DNA from: Anthostomella pinea
Taxonomy: Eukaryota; Ascomycota; Sordariomycetes; Xylariales; Xylariaceae
Length of the DNA stretch: 64,000 nucleotides
Assembly (NCBI GenBank): GCA_963556695.1
Contig: CAUWAG010000008.1
Coordinates: 1,984,001-2,048,000 of the forward strand
Reading direction: 5' to 3'
Below the pieces are notes generated by a model. The model saw only the letters and a list, made by a program, of their open reading frames with translations. It did not search any database and was not told the DNA's origin. The position numbers and the translations under genes were made by a program. Of the stretch, positions 24,960-35,420 are shown piece after piece. Numbering within the stretch: position 1 is the first letter of the stretch; each line of letters opens with the position of its first letter.

Positions 24960-25584
24960 CTTGTCATGAGAGTTCAGACAGTATCGAGCACAAGCTTCGT
25001 CGTTCGTGTTTCGATCATTAATGAGTCATCCGTGAGAATGGATTCAGAGACGGGGGAGCACCTTGCCTATGACGTTAAACGGTTAAAGACATGGAGTGAG
25101 GTTGGGTTCATTTCATGATGGCCAGCTGTCAGGGCTGTCAACCATGTCAGCTGTCAACTATCCAAAACGCGCCGCATTCCCCCACGGTATTGCCGCTACC
25201 TATTTTAGGCAACATCCTCTAAATAGCAACGCTAAAGCAAGATTAAATATCCCGACCCCAGGAGAGTGGATTCAAGACAAGCAACTGATTTGTCTTTACT
25301 CTTCATGATCTAGCAACTGCACCAGGTCTTTGACGGTTCATATACCAACATGAAGTGCAGTATCGTCACCCGGTGCCCGAGTCGAATAATAATCCTCTCC
25401 ACATCTGAGAGGGTGACTCAACACCGCCGGGAGTCAGAGATATATCTATCTGCCTCTTGAGACCACACTCTACATCTTGCTTCACATCCCATCTACCTTC
25501 AGAATTCTCATCTCCAACCGTGAGATAACTTGGACACGGCGCGTACCTATTAATCTCGGGAGCGCCGCTCAATCAGCCGCCATC
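24960..25584. other. Divergent promoter region
   Basis: 625 bp between the minus-strand F-box gene and the plus-strand Thg1-like gene. No coding signal or RNA gene seen; both promoters should be here. Confidence 0.55.
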
Positions 25585-26451
25585 ATGACCTCACAAGCAC
25601 CCGAAACAGAGCTAGCAACAGCAACAGCAACATCAGCACCAACCCCCAAGCAAAGCCTAGCAGACCGCATGAAGCACTACGAATCCCTCACCGAGACCAC
25701 GCTCCCCGCTTCCTCCCCCGTGCTCCTGCGCCTCGACGGCCACGGCTTTTCGAAACTAACATCGCACTTCGCCCGCCCGTTCGACGAGCGCATCCACGCC
25801 GCCATGACCGCCACAGCCGCCGACCTGCTGACGCACTACTTCCCGCGCGCCACGCTCGCGTACACGCAATCCGACGAGATCACGCTCGTCTTCCCGGCCG
25901 GCGTGCAGGCCTTCAGCGAGCGCGTGCAGAAGCTCGCCTCGCTGTCTGCGGGTTATTGTTCTGCGCGCTTCAACGCGCACCTCGCGGCCGCGCTGGCGGC
26001 CACCCCGGAACCCGCGGTGGGCGAGGCGGCGTATGGCGTGCTGGGCACAGCGCACTTTGACGCGCGCCTGTTCGCCGTCCCGGACGAAGCGGAGGCGTTG
26101 AATGGCGTGCTGTGGCGGTGTCGCGGCGACGCGGTGAGGAATAGCATTGGCGCGTTTGCGCGCACGCTGTTTAGCGCGAGGGAGATGCACGGGAGGACGG
26201 GCGCGGAGCTCGTCGAGATGATGCGCGTGAAACGAGGGGTCGTGTTCGAGGAGGCGGTGCCGCGGTGGGCGGTCGAGGGGTGTCTGGTCAAGCGGGAGCT
26301 GTATCGGTATGAGGGCACGAATCCGAAGACGGGGATGCTGGAGACGGCGACAAGGACGCGGACGCGGGTGGAAGAGAGGGGCGTGAGGGAGTTCTCGGAG
26401 GAAATTTTGAAGTTGGTGACGCAGAGGTATTGGGGCGGTGATGCGAAATGA
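25585..26451 (+). CDS. Thg1-like 3'-5' nucleotidyltransferase (tRNA-His guanylyltransferase family)
   Basis: An intronless 288-residue protein; the start at 25585 (ATCATGA) is chosen over an in-frame upstream codon at 25477 because the extra leader is not protein-like. After a Thr/Ala-rich leader the family core is clear: LADRMKHYESLTE, the metal-binding motif RLDGHGFSKLT, PFDERIHAAM, and the second catalytic motif YTQSDEITLVF. Downstream blocks FDARLFAVPDEAEALNGVLW and RNSIGAFARTLFSAREMHG match what I remember of the Thg1-like (TLP) branch better than the essential eukaryotic Thg1. Family members add nucleotides to RNA 5' ends in the reverse direction, on tRNA-His or for 5'-end repair. The Asp and Asp-Glu metal ligands are present, so it should be active. 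It may be a second, TLP-type enzyme next to a separate true Thg1 elsewhere in the genome. Confidence 0.85.
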   Translation: MTSQAPETELATATATSAPTPKQSLADRMKHYESLTETTLPASSPVLLRLDGHGFSKLTSHFARPFDERIHAAMTATAADLLTHYFPRATLAYTQSDEITLVFPAGVQAFSERVQKLASLSAGYCSARFNAHLAAALAATPEPAVGEAAYGVLGTAHFDARLFAVPDEAEALNGVLWRCRGDAVRNSIGAFARTLFSAREMHGRTGAELVEMMRVKRGVVFEEAVPRWAVEGCLVKRELYRYEGTNPKTGMLETATRTRTRVEERGVREFSEEILKLVTQRYWGGDAK

Positions 26452-26973
26452 AGACTGTTTTGGCGCTCATGTAGAGTCGCTGCAGCAGGATGTTGATCGG
26501 TTTAGGGGAGGTCGGATTTCCTACAAGTCAACATGACACCCTTATGAGATGATGATTGTAGTCTTGCTGTGTGAGATCATCACCAAGGCGCGACATACAA
26601 GTTAGCCGCGTCGTGGTGGAACCTCTCGTATACCGACCCTTGACAACATGCGATGACAGATTCGAAGGCCATGCTTGAGAAAGAGGAGGGTTACCAAAAG
26701 GATTCTTTCTTTAACACAGCTTCCTATCCCTTGCGGTAATAATACATGTACAGTCGATAACACCAGGCTCAAGTGACCACCTTCACCCCGGGGGTCATCC
26801 CCTTGCGTATGGACTCCCGAGCGAAAATAAAAACAGCAAGGGACAGCCACAAGGTCCCATGCACTTGATCACATATTCATCTCCAAAAACCAGTCCAGTG
26901 GATCCATATCCTCTGTATACGATGACCAGGCTCCGTGCAAAAGAAAGCTCGGGAGCTCACGATTATCCTCTGA
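26452..26973. other. Intergenic, convergent 3' regions
   Basis: No gene seen between the Thg1-like gene (plus) and the small Gln-rich gene (minus). Confidence 0.5.
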
Positions 26974-27376
26974 TCAAGTATCACTACATGCGCAAATAAG
27001 CAAAGATGTCACAAGCCACCAGACAGGCCGAGCAATGAGAGTATACTTACAGCAATGCCAGGGTCAGGTCACCATGGATCCGGGCCTTCAGCGTGACCTC
27101 GACCTCGATGTTCAGATCCAGTCTCAATTTCAGGGTGTCGCTTTTGCCGCCGCCGCCCTGCTGTTGCTGCATGGCCTGTTGTTGCTGCATCATCTGCTGT
27201 TGATGCTGCTGTTGCTGAAGTTGGTAGTCGGGCATCGGTTGCATCTGTTGCGGATGCCGGCTTGCCTTGCGACCACCGCGGCGGCGTCGGTTGGGCGACG
27301 GCGACACAGATTGCTCAGTGGCGCTCTCGGCGTACGGCGCGGGCTTCATATCGCTCTTTGAGCCGCTGGAGGCCAT
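26974..27376 (-). CDS. Small Gln-rich conserved fungal protein of unknown function
   Basis: Exon 1 is 27376-27051; the donor is GTAAGT at 27050. The best acceptor I see gives a 10-nt last exon, 26983-26974, for a 111-residue protein; without splicing the frame ends at 27047, two residues shorter. The N-terminus is Ser/Pro rich with a basic patch (RRRRGGRKASRH, possible nuclear or nucleic-acid-binding signal), the middle is a Gln/Met tract (QQQQHQQQMMQQQQ), and the C-terminus is KLRLDLNIEVEVTLKARIHG. That C-terminal block is, as far as I remember, strongly conserved in uncharacterised proteins of filamentous ascomycetes. The terminal exon is uncertain: a downstream open segment encoding MDPLDWFLEMNM does not match the splice phase. 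Confidence 0.7.
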
Positions 27377-27951
27377 GATGATCGATGAGATGGTTATATG
27401 CTAGCAGCTAGCTATGTGTCCCTCGAAGCGGACGAGTGACAGACTGTCTGGCTAGGAGAATTGATGATGAGGAGAGCTCAGGGTAGGGTCCGGAGGTCCG
27501 TAGGACCGTCGGACGGTGCTACGATGATGATATACGTGCAATGCAGCTACTACTCCGCCGGAAACTTAGGGGAGACCATCTAACCATTCGATTATATATC
27601 ACAGAAATAAGGCAAGCTGCGTTGAAGTGTTTCACGTCACATAACCTTCGTGTGTCCGGAATCTTGTACCGAAACTAAATTTTTGAGATGCCGGCCTTGT
27701 GGAGGTTGGAAGAAGTGGATTGAACCGGGAAGTGAATGTGGCTCGCGCCGGGCGTTTTGCACCGTTCTGAAACATCCGCAGAAACTATATCTCTCCCATG
27801 TCCGTGGGCAGTTGATTTTACATAAGCTATGGAACGTGATCAACATCATGCCGCGTGGAATAAGCTCTCAAGGTATACCCGTAAGGTTGGACGCTTGCCC
27901 GTTCGCCGATTCGAGAGGCTTGTATCCGTTTTGGTAATGAGGGTCTCTATC
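27377..27951. other. Intergenic region between two minus-strand genes
   Basis: Holds the promoter of the Gln-rich gene and the 3' region of the GH55 gene. No further feature seen. Confidence 0.5.
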
Positions 27952-29804
27952 TCAAGCAGGAGAAGCCGAGAACCCCTTCATCGTCTGTCGCATTGCCGAC
28001 TCGGGTTGGCTTGCATGGACGCGGTCACCAGTGCCGTTGACAATGTGAGTGATCTCGCTACCGGCGACTCCTGTCAACCATACCGTCGTCAGATGGTGCA
28101 ACTTCACGCCCTCGATCTTGGGAACTTCAATGGCGTTCTCGAGCTCCGTGGGAGAATCGCGGAAGTAACAGTAGATACCGAGGCCCCAGGCTTCATGTCT
28201 CTTGACAGTATCGGCTACCTTGTACGAGGCGAATCCGTTGGTATCGCCGTTCTTCCACGAGCCCTGATCCGGAGGGTCGTATGGGATCTCGGATTGGTAC
28301 ATGTAGAGACGACCGCTCTCGCCGTTCCAGAGCGTCTGGTACTCTTGGTGGTGCTCGTTGAACAGACCGTACATCGTGACGTTGTCTCCATTGATCACCA
28401 CACCGTTCTTGGTGCGGTTGGTATCCCACGCAGCGCCATTGCCGTGGTCTGCGCGCCACAGCCACAGCTGATCACCTACAACGTCGTGGCTGTTGATCAT
28501 AATACCAACATCGTTGGTGTTGCGACCCGCGGTACGAACAGTCAAATCGAATAGGAATGTCGGGTTGGAGGCATGACTTGCCGAACTGCCTGAGGGTCCC
28601 ACCTCGATGAGTGAGGGTGACTTGACTCCGCCTGCGTCTATAATGAGGCCCGCGATCGATACACCGTCCACATCTGCTACACAGAGAGCCGGCTGTCCAG
28701 TCGTGGGAATCAGTGAGGGCGTGCCCAAACCGAGTATTATGGTGTCAGCATTGGCGATGCGGAGGGCGTTGTCCAGCTCGTAGATACCTGGGGTGAAGAG
28801 CACGTGCTTGCCAGAGGCCAATGCATCGTTTATGTTCGCCGCAGTCGCTGTGGGTGCCTGAGCTATGTAGAACTGGTCAATCGAGATGGACTTGCCGGGC
28901 GTTGGGGATCCGTTGCTCCAGCTGGGTCCTTGCGTATCCTTCTGCAGGGCTGGTACAAATACTTCATACTGGCCTTGATTGAAGTAAAGGTAGGGTTTCT
29001 CGCGGATGATGGGTGTACGATCGACGGTGGTGTAGGCGTCTTTCGGAAAATTCGCCTGGCTCGGTGCGTTCACATCGCCCACGAATACCATGTTCCAGAC
29101 GCCATTGGCCCATGATCCATACTTGTTGTTTCGCGATAGCCACTGCTGCTGCGATCCAGGTAGCACTTGGTGGTCAACAACCGAGTCGGCCATGAAGCCG
29201 CCCGAAGCCCACTGCAACAATTAGAGTCAGCAAATCCTCCTGGAATAAGTACACGAGCAGATTCTGAAGAACAAGTAGAGTATCGAAATAAGACGGAAAG
29301 GCATAAGAGGCTATCGGAGGGTTGGCTTACGCCTCCAGCTCCAGTGCTCATATCCACCTCGAACAGCCAAAGACCTCCTGGACTTCGTATGTGCATCCGG
29401 CGAAGAGGCGCAGCCTGCGACACAGCTATGACCGTGGTTTCGCCTCTGGGACCGCATGCGTTGATGGCGAAGTTCTCGAACGATCGCCAGAAGTTGCATG
29501 TCGCGTTCTTGTTCGGCATCCAGTCGGCCGGTACATTGACCCCGCCACTGATCAGCACGTCGTCTGGGTTCTGGCCCAATCCCGCGACTTGCGTGTAGAA
29601 GCCTACGTCGAATGTGACGTTGTAGGTTCCTGGCTTGAAGAGAAGTGCGTAGCGCTCGCCCCCAAACTCGTTGGCTTCCATCTGCTTGAAGATGGATGTT
29701 GCCTTGGCCTGGATCTCGCCCATCGGCATACTCGGGTCAAAAACATACACATTGCGGCCGAAGAGGGTCGCCTCTGCCTCGGAAACGGAGGTTGCCTCAC
29801 TCAT
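27952..29804 (-). CDS. GH55 family beta-1,3-glucanase-like protein, bacterial type
   Basis: Exons 29804-29331 and 29211-27952 (minus), with a 119-nt intron (GTAAGC...TGCAG) in phase 0; 577 residues. Two right-handed beta-helix repeats are expected for GH55. Recognisable blocks are VYVFDPSMPMGEIQ, ALLFKPGTYNVTFDVGFYTQ, LRRMHIRSPGG, SGGFMADS, SQQQWLSRN, HVLFTPGIYELD, EVGPSGSSASHA, GDQLWLWRADHG, VTMYGLFNEHHQEYQTLWNG and HEAWGLGIYCYF, whose Glu is the likely catalytic acid by analogy with bacterial GH55 laminarinases. These blocks look more like actinobacterial GH55 proteins than classical fungal exo-glucanases. No signal peptide is visible at this start. The frame stays open upstream from about 29863 (ATDLIRSPPQ...), so an upstream exon is possible. 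A horizontally acquired gene is one explanation, not proven here. Confidence 0.82.
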
Positions 29805-30159
29805 CTTGGGAGCTGGATGAGTAGTGGTGTCTTGAGGTGGGCTCCTGATCAGATCTGTTGCAGGTGAAGTTCAGGTTGGTGGTATTCACAATCATGCTCA
29901 GTCAATCAACAACGGTGGAGGGTCCAAATGGAGCTGCGACTGCTGACCCTGATCGTGCTTGCTGAGGGCGCACATAGCTGAGGATGGTGTGAAGTTGTTA
30001 ACGCTTAGCGCTTGTCCAATGACGCTCGGTCGCAAATACCCCACCATTGAACTCACAAAGCGGAATGGCAGGAGCCTGCGAGGTGAGGTCAGAGGTTTTG
30101 CGTGCTGCGCAAAAACAATAAAAATAAGAGGAGGTCAAGCAAATCAAAAAATTATCTCA
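29805..30159. other. Region between the GH55 gene and the tRNA-Thr gene
   Basis: 355 bp; contains the Pol III terminator of the tRNA (30146-30151) and the presumed GH55 promoter or an extra 5' exon. No signal peptide-like exon found. Confidence 0.45.
30146..30151 (-). terminator. Pol III T-run terminator of tRNA-Thr
   Basis: Six consecutive T on the minus strand, 8 nt after the tRNA 3' end. Confidence 0.75.
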
Positions 30160-30294
30160 TGCCCCCACCCCGGATCGAACGAAGGACCTTTGCATGTCTT
30201 GGGAATACAAGTCTAGATTGTGTTAATTAGTGAAGACTCTGAGATTGGGAAGTGGGTCTGCTCACGCAACGCTCTACCACTGAGCTATAGGGGC
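30160..30294 (-). tRNA. tRNA-Thr (anticodon UGU) with two introns
   Basis: On the minus strand a full cloverleaf forms once two segments are removed. The acceptor stem is GCCCCTA paired with TGGGGGC, discriminator A at 30160. The D arm is GCTC/GAGC, the anticodon stem TTGCA/TGCAA with loop CTTGTAA (anticodon TGT), and the T arm CTTCG/CGGGG around TTCGATC. A box (TAGCTCAGTGG) and B box (GTTCGATCC) are intact, and a T6 terminator follows. The segments to remove are a 10-nt intron at 30205-30196 in the standard position after base 37, and a 53-nt segment at 30265-30213 between bases 30 and 31 of the anticodon stem. Mature length would be 72 nt. Identity is from pairing and anticodon only. Confidence 0.85.
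30213..30265 (-). other. 53-nt spliceosomal-looking intron inside the tRNA-Thr gene
   Basis: Begins GTGAGC, contains CACTAATTAAC about 13 nt before the end and ends TCTAG: all hallmarks of a short fungal mRNA intron. It splits the anticodon stem, where tRNA endonuclease introns are not normally found. Confidence 0.7.
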
Positions 30295-31197
30295 TGTTGA
30301 TGTGGAATGGAATTCATTGGCATCTAAGACTGGTGAGTACGCTGGTAGCTAGGTGGTGGGTGGATAGCTGGTGGGACGATCGAGAGCAAGAATTAGGAGC
30401 TCTAGTACAGTTGCAGCAGGTGCCCCACTTCTGAGATGCACAGTGTGTCACTGATCTTAGCCAAACGTGTGTTTGCCAAAAGATTAGAGAAGTTCGACCA
30501 GTATCAACAACGGGAGAGGAGGCAAGCAAGGTGTCGGCTGGCTCCTATACACAAGGTTTGCAGCTGCTTGAGCGTATCTAGTACTTTCAACCATGTCGAT
30601 AGGTGCACAGTACCTAACAAAGCAACATGGCTTTGCCTTGTCCGACAAAGGGTCAATGGGCATTGAGACACCCTGGTAGTTCAAGGTTCCCCACGAACTC
30701 CGATCACGTGACTCGGCGCTCAAAAGACGAAATCAACAAGAAGCTCCTATTGGACAACCTTAAAAAGAGTAATGCGGCACGTTCCCGGTATGCACCCCGC
30801 AAACTCTAATTGTGCGGGGGTCGTAGGAGTCCCCCGTGCAAATGTGACAGACATTGCTATTCATTCACTGTTCATTCAGTCAGGCTCTGTCGCTTATCTA
30901 ACTCATTGCAGTTGGGCGGTTTTCTGCACCTCCTTAGAGGCGATATCTCTCCAGAAATAGCTCGAAGAAGGCCTAGATACCAGGCATATCATAGAGGTTC
31001 TTCCATTCCGGATCAACTCTCGCCTCCATGCAAACACTCAGGAGCACTCCCAGAGTGTGAGGGCCGGGCAAGGGACACGCAGGTGACACGCAGGTGACAG
31101 GCAGGTGATGACAGGGGCAGACGGGCACCAGAGTACGCTTGCTGGCTGACCGTCACCTGACGCCGTCACACTGGGTTGGCAGCTGGTTGGACAGAAG
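30295..31197. other. Intergenic region upstream of the tRNA
   Basis: No gene seen. It contains a short U2-like word on the minus strand (TTTGGCTAAGATCA near 30450-30475) that does not extend into a U2 gene, and an imperfect three-copy 11-bp repeat (ACACGCAGGTG type) near 31076-31110. Confidence 0.45.
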
Positions 31198-31208
31198 TAA
31201 GCAGTCCC

Positions 31209-31557
31209 CCCTTAAACACATTTTCTTTTGTAAGAGGCTGGGGAAAAATCGGCTGCTGCCCAGGTACTCGCCTAGGGCAGCTTGTTTACAATACTTAGGG
31301 GAGAGGAGCACAGAATGGGCAAAATTCGTGGAGAAGAGCAAATTCTTTTCATCAATCTGCCCTAGATAGATAGCTGTTCTTGAAGGACCAGATGGATGAC
31401 CCAAGGTCATAGCGCCGCAACAGGGATGGGCTCGTGAGCGGGACTGACTGTACTTATTATCTTGATACCTCCACAACCCTGCAATGCAGAGGCTCTGGGA
31501 GGCGTGGTTTGCACTACTGACGAGCAATCCCCCACGTTAAATACAAAACAAACAAAC
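31209..31557 (+). mobile_element. 5'-truncated copy of the Tad-type LINE
   Basis: 349 bp matching the last part of the full-length LINE at 32075-39802: the C-terminal Zn-finger end of ORF2 (HIFFCKRLGKN..., CLQYLGERSTEWAKFVEKS), the 3' UTR with TCTGGGAGGCGTGGTTTGCA, and the ACAAAACAAACAAAC tail. It is flanked by an 11-bp target-site duplication TAAGCAGTCCC at 31198-31208 and 31558-31568. Such 5' truncation with a long duplication is typical of target-primed reverse transcription. Confidence 0.92.
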
Positions 31558-31568
31558 ATAAGCAGTCC

Positions 31569-32058
31569 CTTGGATTCGGCGCATCATCTGTTTCGAGAAA
31601 TTTGACGGCGGCCTGGAAGGGGACATCCACCAGCAGCACACACTACGGCGAGGCCACTGAGATTTAGGAATGGTCTGTATTGGAAGAGAAATAAGGGATA
31701 GCTGATGGGGGTACCATCCTACATAAATAGGTGGGAAAGGGACCTCCGGCAGCTAACATGTGATTTCTTAGGATGATAGATATGCTACTTACAGCAATCA
31801 CAACAAGACTAAATACGCCACTGTTATGATATCTGACAGTCACACTTGAGCTAAGGGACGCGTCAGAGCTTGAGATGACCCCCAAGCGACCATTCGACAC
31901 AAAGCAGAAGTCCTCCCAGCGGGTTGAGGCAAAAGCATACGATGAGAGACAATGGTCCTAAGCAACACAGAGGTGATGAGGTGTGAGCCGAATCCAACCT
32001 TGTATGTAGCCAGTATGTGTTAGGCAGTAAGCCCCATCCTTTAGAGCGTTTCCGCTGC
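31569..32058. other. Spacer between the two LINE copies
   Basis: About 490 bp; nothing coding recognised. Confidence 0.45.
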
Positions 32059-33484
32059 CAACGGATAGTAGATACACACACTCTTGCCAAAAACAACTAT
32101 TTTTCTTGGCGCCCCGCTGTTAGGGCGCAACCTCTACATCTGCACTAAAGCAGGCATTTGTCTCAGTACCTGACTATCCTTGCCAAGGCGCAGAAAAATT
32201 TTCTCACAAGCTGGATGGCACCCTTTCACGACAGGCCCCCAAACACGCCAGTGGCCGTCCCAAAGACGACTACTGGCGGCGTGTTCAAATCCCCAGTCCC
32301 TAAAAGAACACATGACCCGGCAACCCCAAGCAGGCTCCGCCAGGCACTGCTCGACGACATCAACAGCAGCCCGTCACAGGTCTCTGAGGCTGACTTCACC
32401 ACTGTTTCCCCTCTAAAAGAAAAATCCCGAAATATCAATAATAGCAGCACCATTGATATGGAATTACCTCAGTCAAGCGAAATCCCTACAGACCAAGCCA
32501 TTGGAAGTGATGCAGGGAACAAAGTCTCCTCTTCAGAGTGCCAGGACCAAGTTGCCAAAATACTGACTAAAGACAAGCATCTCTATGAAGCCAGGATGAC
32601 AATGTTTCAAGAGTGTGCTGCAGTAGTCGATAAGACACTTGAGAAAGCTGGAACCGAACTATACTCTCATGCCAAGGAGTTCAGCGCTTTCTTTTCCAAA
32701 TGTCTGAATGAGTGGCTGGAAACCCGAGATCTGACCACAAGAAAGGCCACTTCTGGGGGGATAGAAATAGGGAAGCCCACCATGACCTTTGCCCAAGCTG
32801 TCTCCTCTGGCCAACGACAGCATCCATGGACAGTCAACACTACCATGAAAAAAACACAGCCTAGTGCCCTCATCACTATCAACCAATTAAGGAGGAAGCA
32901 GGATAATCTCCGGGTCTTTGTCCGCATGGATAATAGCCACCTTGAGCCTTATGGAATCAAGTCTACACTAAACAGAAGACTTAAGCTCCACCCTCAGGAG
33001 CTTAGAGAAGTGACACGTTGTCCTTCTGGTTTTACCTTACACCCAAGGGACAAGCCAACTCAGGCTAAGCTTCTGGCTTCCCAAGAAGAAATTGCTGACA
33101 TTCTTAAGGCACAAAAGATTAAGACCCACACAGTCTGGCACCATTACAAGGTCAATGGATGCCCAAGAAAGGTCATCAGTGCAGAAGGATTCACAATCGA
33201 TATTACCGACACTGCTGTTGCTGATGAAGTTGAAGCTCAAACAGGCAACAGACCTTTGAGGTGCATACTCTCAAAGAACACGATTAATTCTGATCCAGAA
33301 ACCACGTAGATAATCTCTCTGCCCAGCGCAGTAAAGAAACTATTCACGCTTTTTGCCCACTCAATGACCTCAAGACATATTCAATACACCCCCAAGGTTC
33401 ATCAGTGTGCAAGCTGCTTCAGATACCATGGTAGAAATTACACGATGCAAAAAGCAAGTATATGCACACTGCGGCAACACAGTA

Positions 33485-35420
33485 ACATCTCCCACCCCCC
33501 TGCGGACCACCCCCCCGCGGACCAGCGCGTTCTGACCCACAAACGCGTAATTCACCAACCACCAGGATTATGGTGATCCACCATCTACACCATCACTTTT
33601 GCATCTTTTTTTTCACAAAGCACACTATTTGAATCCTTATCCACTGCTGAATCTCATGATGTCATTTTACAACCGTCAAATAAAAGCTGAAGCCGCCATT
33701 TTGGCCATCCAACGCGGAGCTCCAGTCCGCTCGTCAGCCCTCAAATGGCAAATCAGTCGCTCGTACGTCAACCGATGAATCTCTGGCACCCCAACGCGGA
33801 ATGAGACCAGCGCTCTCCAATAGGCTCTCTCACCGTATCTCGAACATAAGCTGGCAAGCTGGGCCCTTGGGCAAGCACGGCTAGGGTATTCTCCGGCGGT
33901 CTCTAAGTTCCGTCTCATGGCCCAGCGGATGCTCCATGCCACCGGGGATGCTCGAGAATTAAGGAAAAATTGGGCATCCAAGTTCCTGTCTCGAAACCCG
34001 GAAGTCAAGATAATGAAGTCTCGTATTATCGACTATAACCGAGTGAATGGTGCTACAATGGCAAATATCAACATTTTTTTCGATCGGTGTGACGCTCCTG
34101 ACGTGGTTAACCTCATGCCAGCACGCTGGTACAACGTCGACGAAATGGGAATCGCCCAGGGGGTTGGGGACTCCCATTGGGTGGTCTCTGAGGCCTCCAG
34201 CAACGTGGCTATGAAGAAAGGGGCCGAGAAAGGTGAATGGATAACTGCCCTAGAGTGTGTGAGCGGATCTGGTGAGACCTTGCCGCCGCTGGTGATTCTT
34301 AAGGGGGTTAACGTACAAGCCCAGTGATTTAGCAACCAAAATGAGGGCAAATTCACCGACTGGAGGTTTATTACGTCGCCCAATGGATGGACCTCGAATC
34401 CCATTGCGTTAGAATGGCTTCAACGTATCTTTATTCCTCACATTCAGGAGGTCCACGGCAACACATGGGTGGTTTTGGTGTGTGATGGCCACGACTCCCA
34501 CACGAATAACGAGTTCCTAGCCACCTGCTTGAGAAACAAAGTATGGTTGATCTTTTATGAACCTCACTGCTCCCATGTAGTCCAGGTGTTAGATGTGGGA
34601 GTCTTCAATTTGGTGAAGAAAAGGTTGAAGACCTTATTCCAGGAGACGCCCAGCGGCCGTCTGGGACTCAGGCCATCTAAGGAGGAGGTTTTGGAGTGCT
34701 ACGAGCAGGCCCGGAAGGACACAATGACGCTCCTCAACATCAGAATTGCCTGGAAAAAGACTGGGATTATTCCTCGCAACAGAGTGGAGGCGTTGAAGTC
34801 GAAATATATGATTCTGGAGGACAAGGGGGTGGCCAAGGCACGCCAGAGGGACCCTAAGGCTTCCGAGCGAGCCACAACACCAGATTTTCTCGAGATGGTA
34901 GCTAAAACCATTGTCACAACACCCTTTAGAAGCCGGGCTTTGCGGGAGAGTGCTCAAAAACTCGAAAGAAAGGACCCTTCCTTTGGGGGGCCCTCTGAGC
35001 GCTTATTGGTGCGGAAGGCTGGCAAGGCCATGGATGTTCAGGCTGCTACCATTGCAAATCTACGGGCCAAATGTGAGCTGCTTGAGGCTCAAGTGGCTAA
35101 AAAGGCTAATACCACTCGAAAAGCAGTCAAACCAATACCAGGGGAACGATTCGTCACAATGGCTAACATAAGGGAGGCCAAAATGGAGCTGAGGAACAGG
35201 AGGGTCTATAGGGACTCCGCTGCAGGCGAAGAGGTCCCACAAGAGGTCACTGGTGAAGATTTAGGGTCGGAATCGGATTCTGGGAGCTGTATTATGGTTA
35301 GAACACCACGACCTTAGTGTATTTAGCAACTGTGGTGGTTGTAGATGGCTTCATCTGAATGAGAGTGGTGTGGTGTGGAGTGGTCCGTAGGGGGGTGGTC
35401 CGCAGGGGGGGGTGAGATGT
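33485..35420 (+). mobile_element. Fot1/pogo-type DNA transposon nested in the LINE
   Basis: 1936 bp with about 39-bp terminal inverted repeats, 33485-33523 and 35382-35420. Both start ACATCTC and contain CTGCGGACCACCCCCC. TA target-site duplications lie at 33483-33484 and 35421-35422. Length, TA target and transposase type agree with the Fot1 group of pogo elements. It entered the zinc-knuckle region of LINE ORF1, so it is younger than that LINE copy. Confidence 0.92.
33656..35317 (+). pseudogene. Pogo/Fot1 transposase (DDE superfamily 1), inactivated
   Basis: One continuous frame of 554 codons with three internal stops: TGA at 33776, TAG at 33821 and TGA at 34325. The N-terminal part is the helix-turn-helix DNA-binding region (AILAIQRGAPVRSSALKWQ...). 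The catalytic domain keeps all three acidic residues: WYNVDEMG, VLVCDGHDSHTNNEF and HVVQVLDVGVFN. The C-terminus is a charged helical tail (ATIANLRAKCELLEAQVAKK). At least the third stop replaces a residue that is Trp in relatives, judging from the surrounding sequence. No frameshift is seen, so decay is recent. Confidence 0.88.

Noticed and set aside
27829..28554. Plus-strand open frame of 241 codons
   Set aside because: Antisense to the well-supported GH55 gene.
30436..30490. U2 snRNA-like word on the minus strand (TTTGGCTAAGATCA)
   Set aside because: Only about 20 nt match the U2 5' region; the branch-site-pairing sequence GTAGTATC and the downstream stems are absent.
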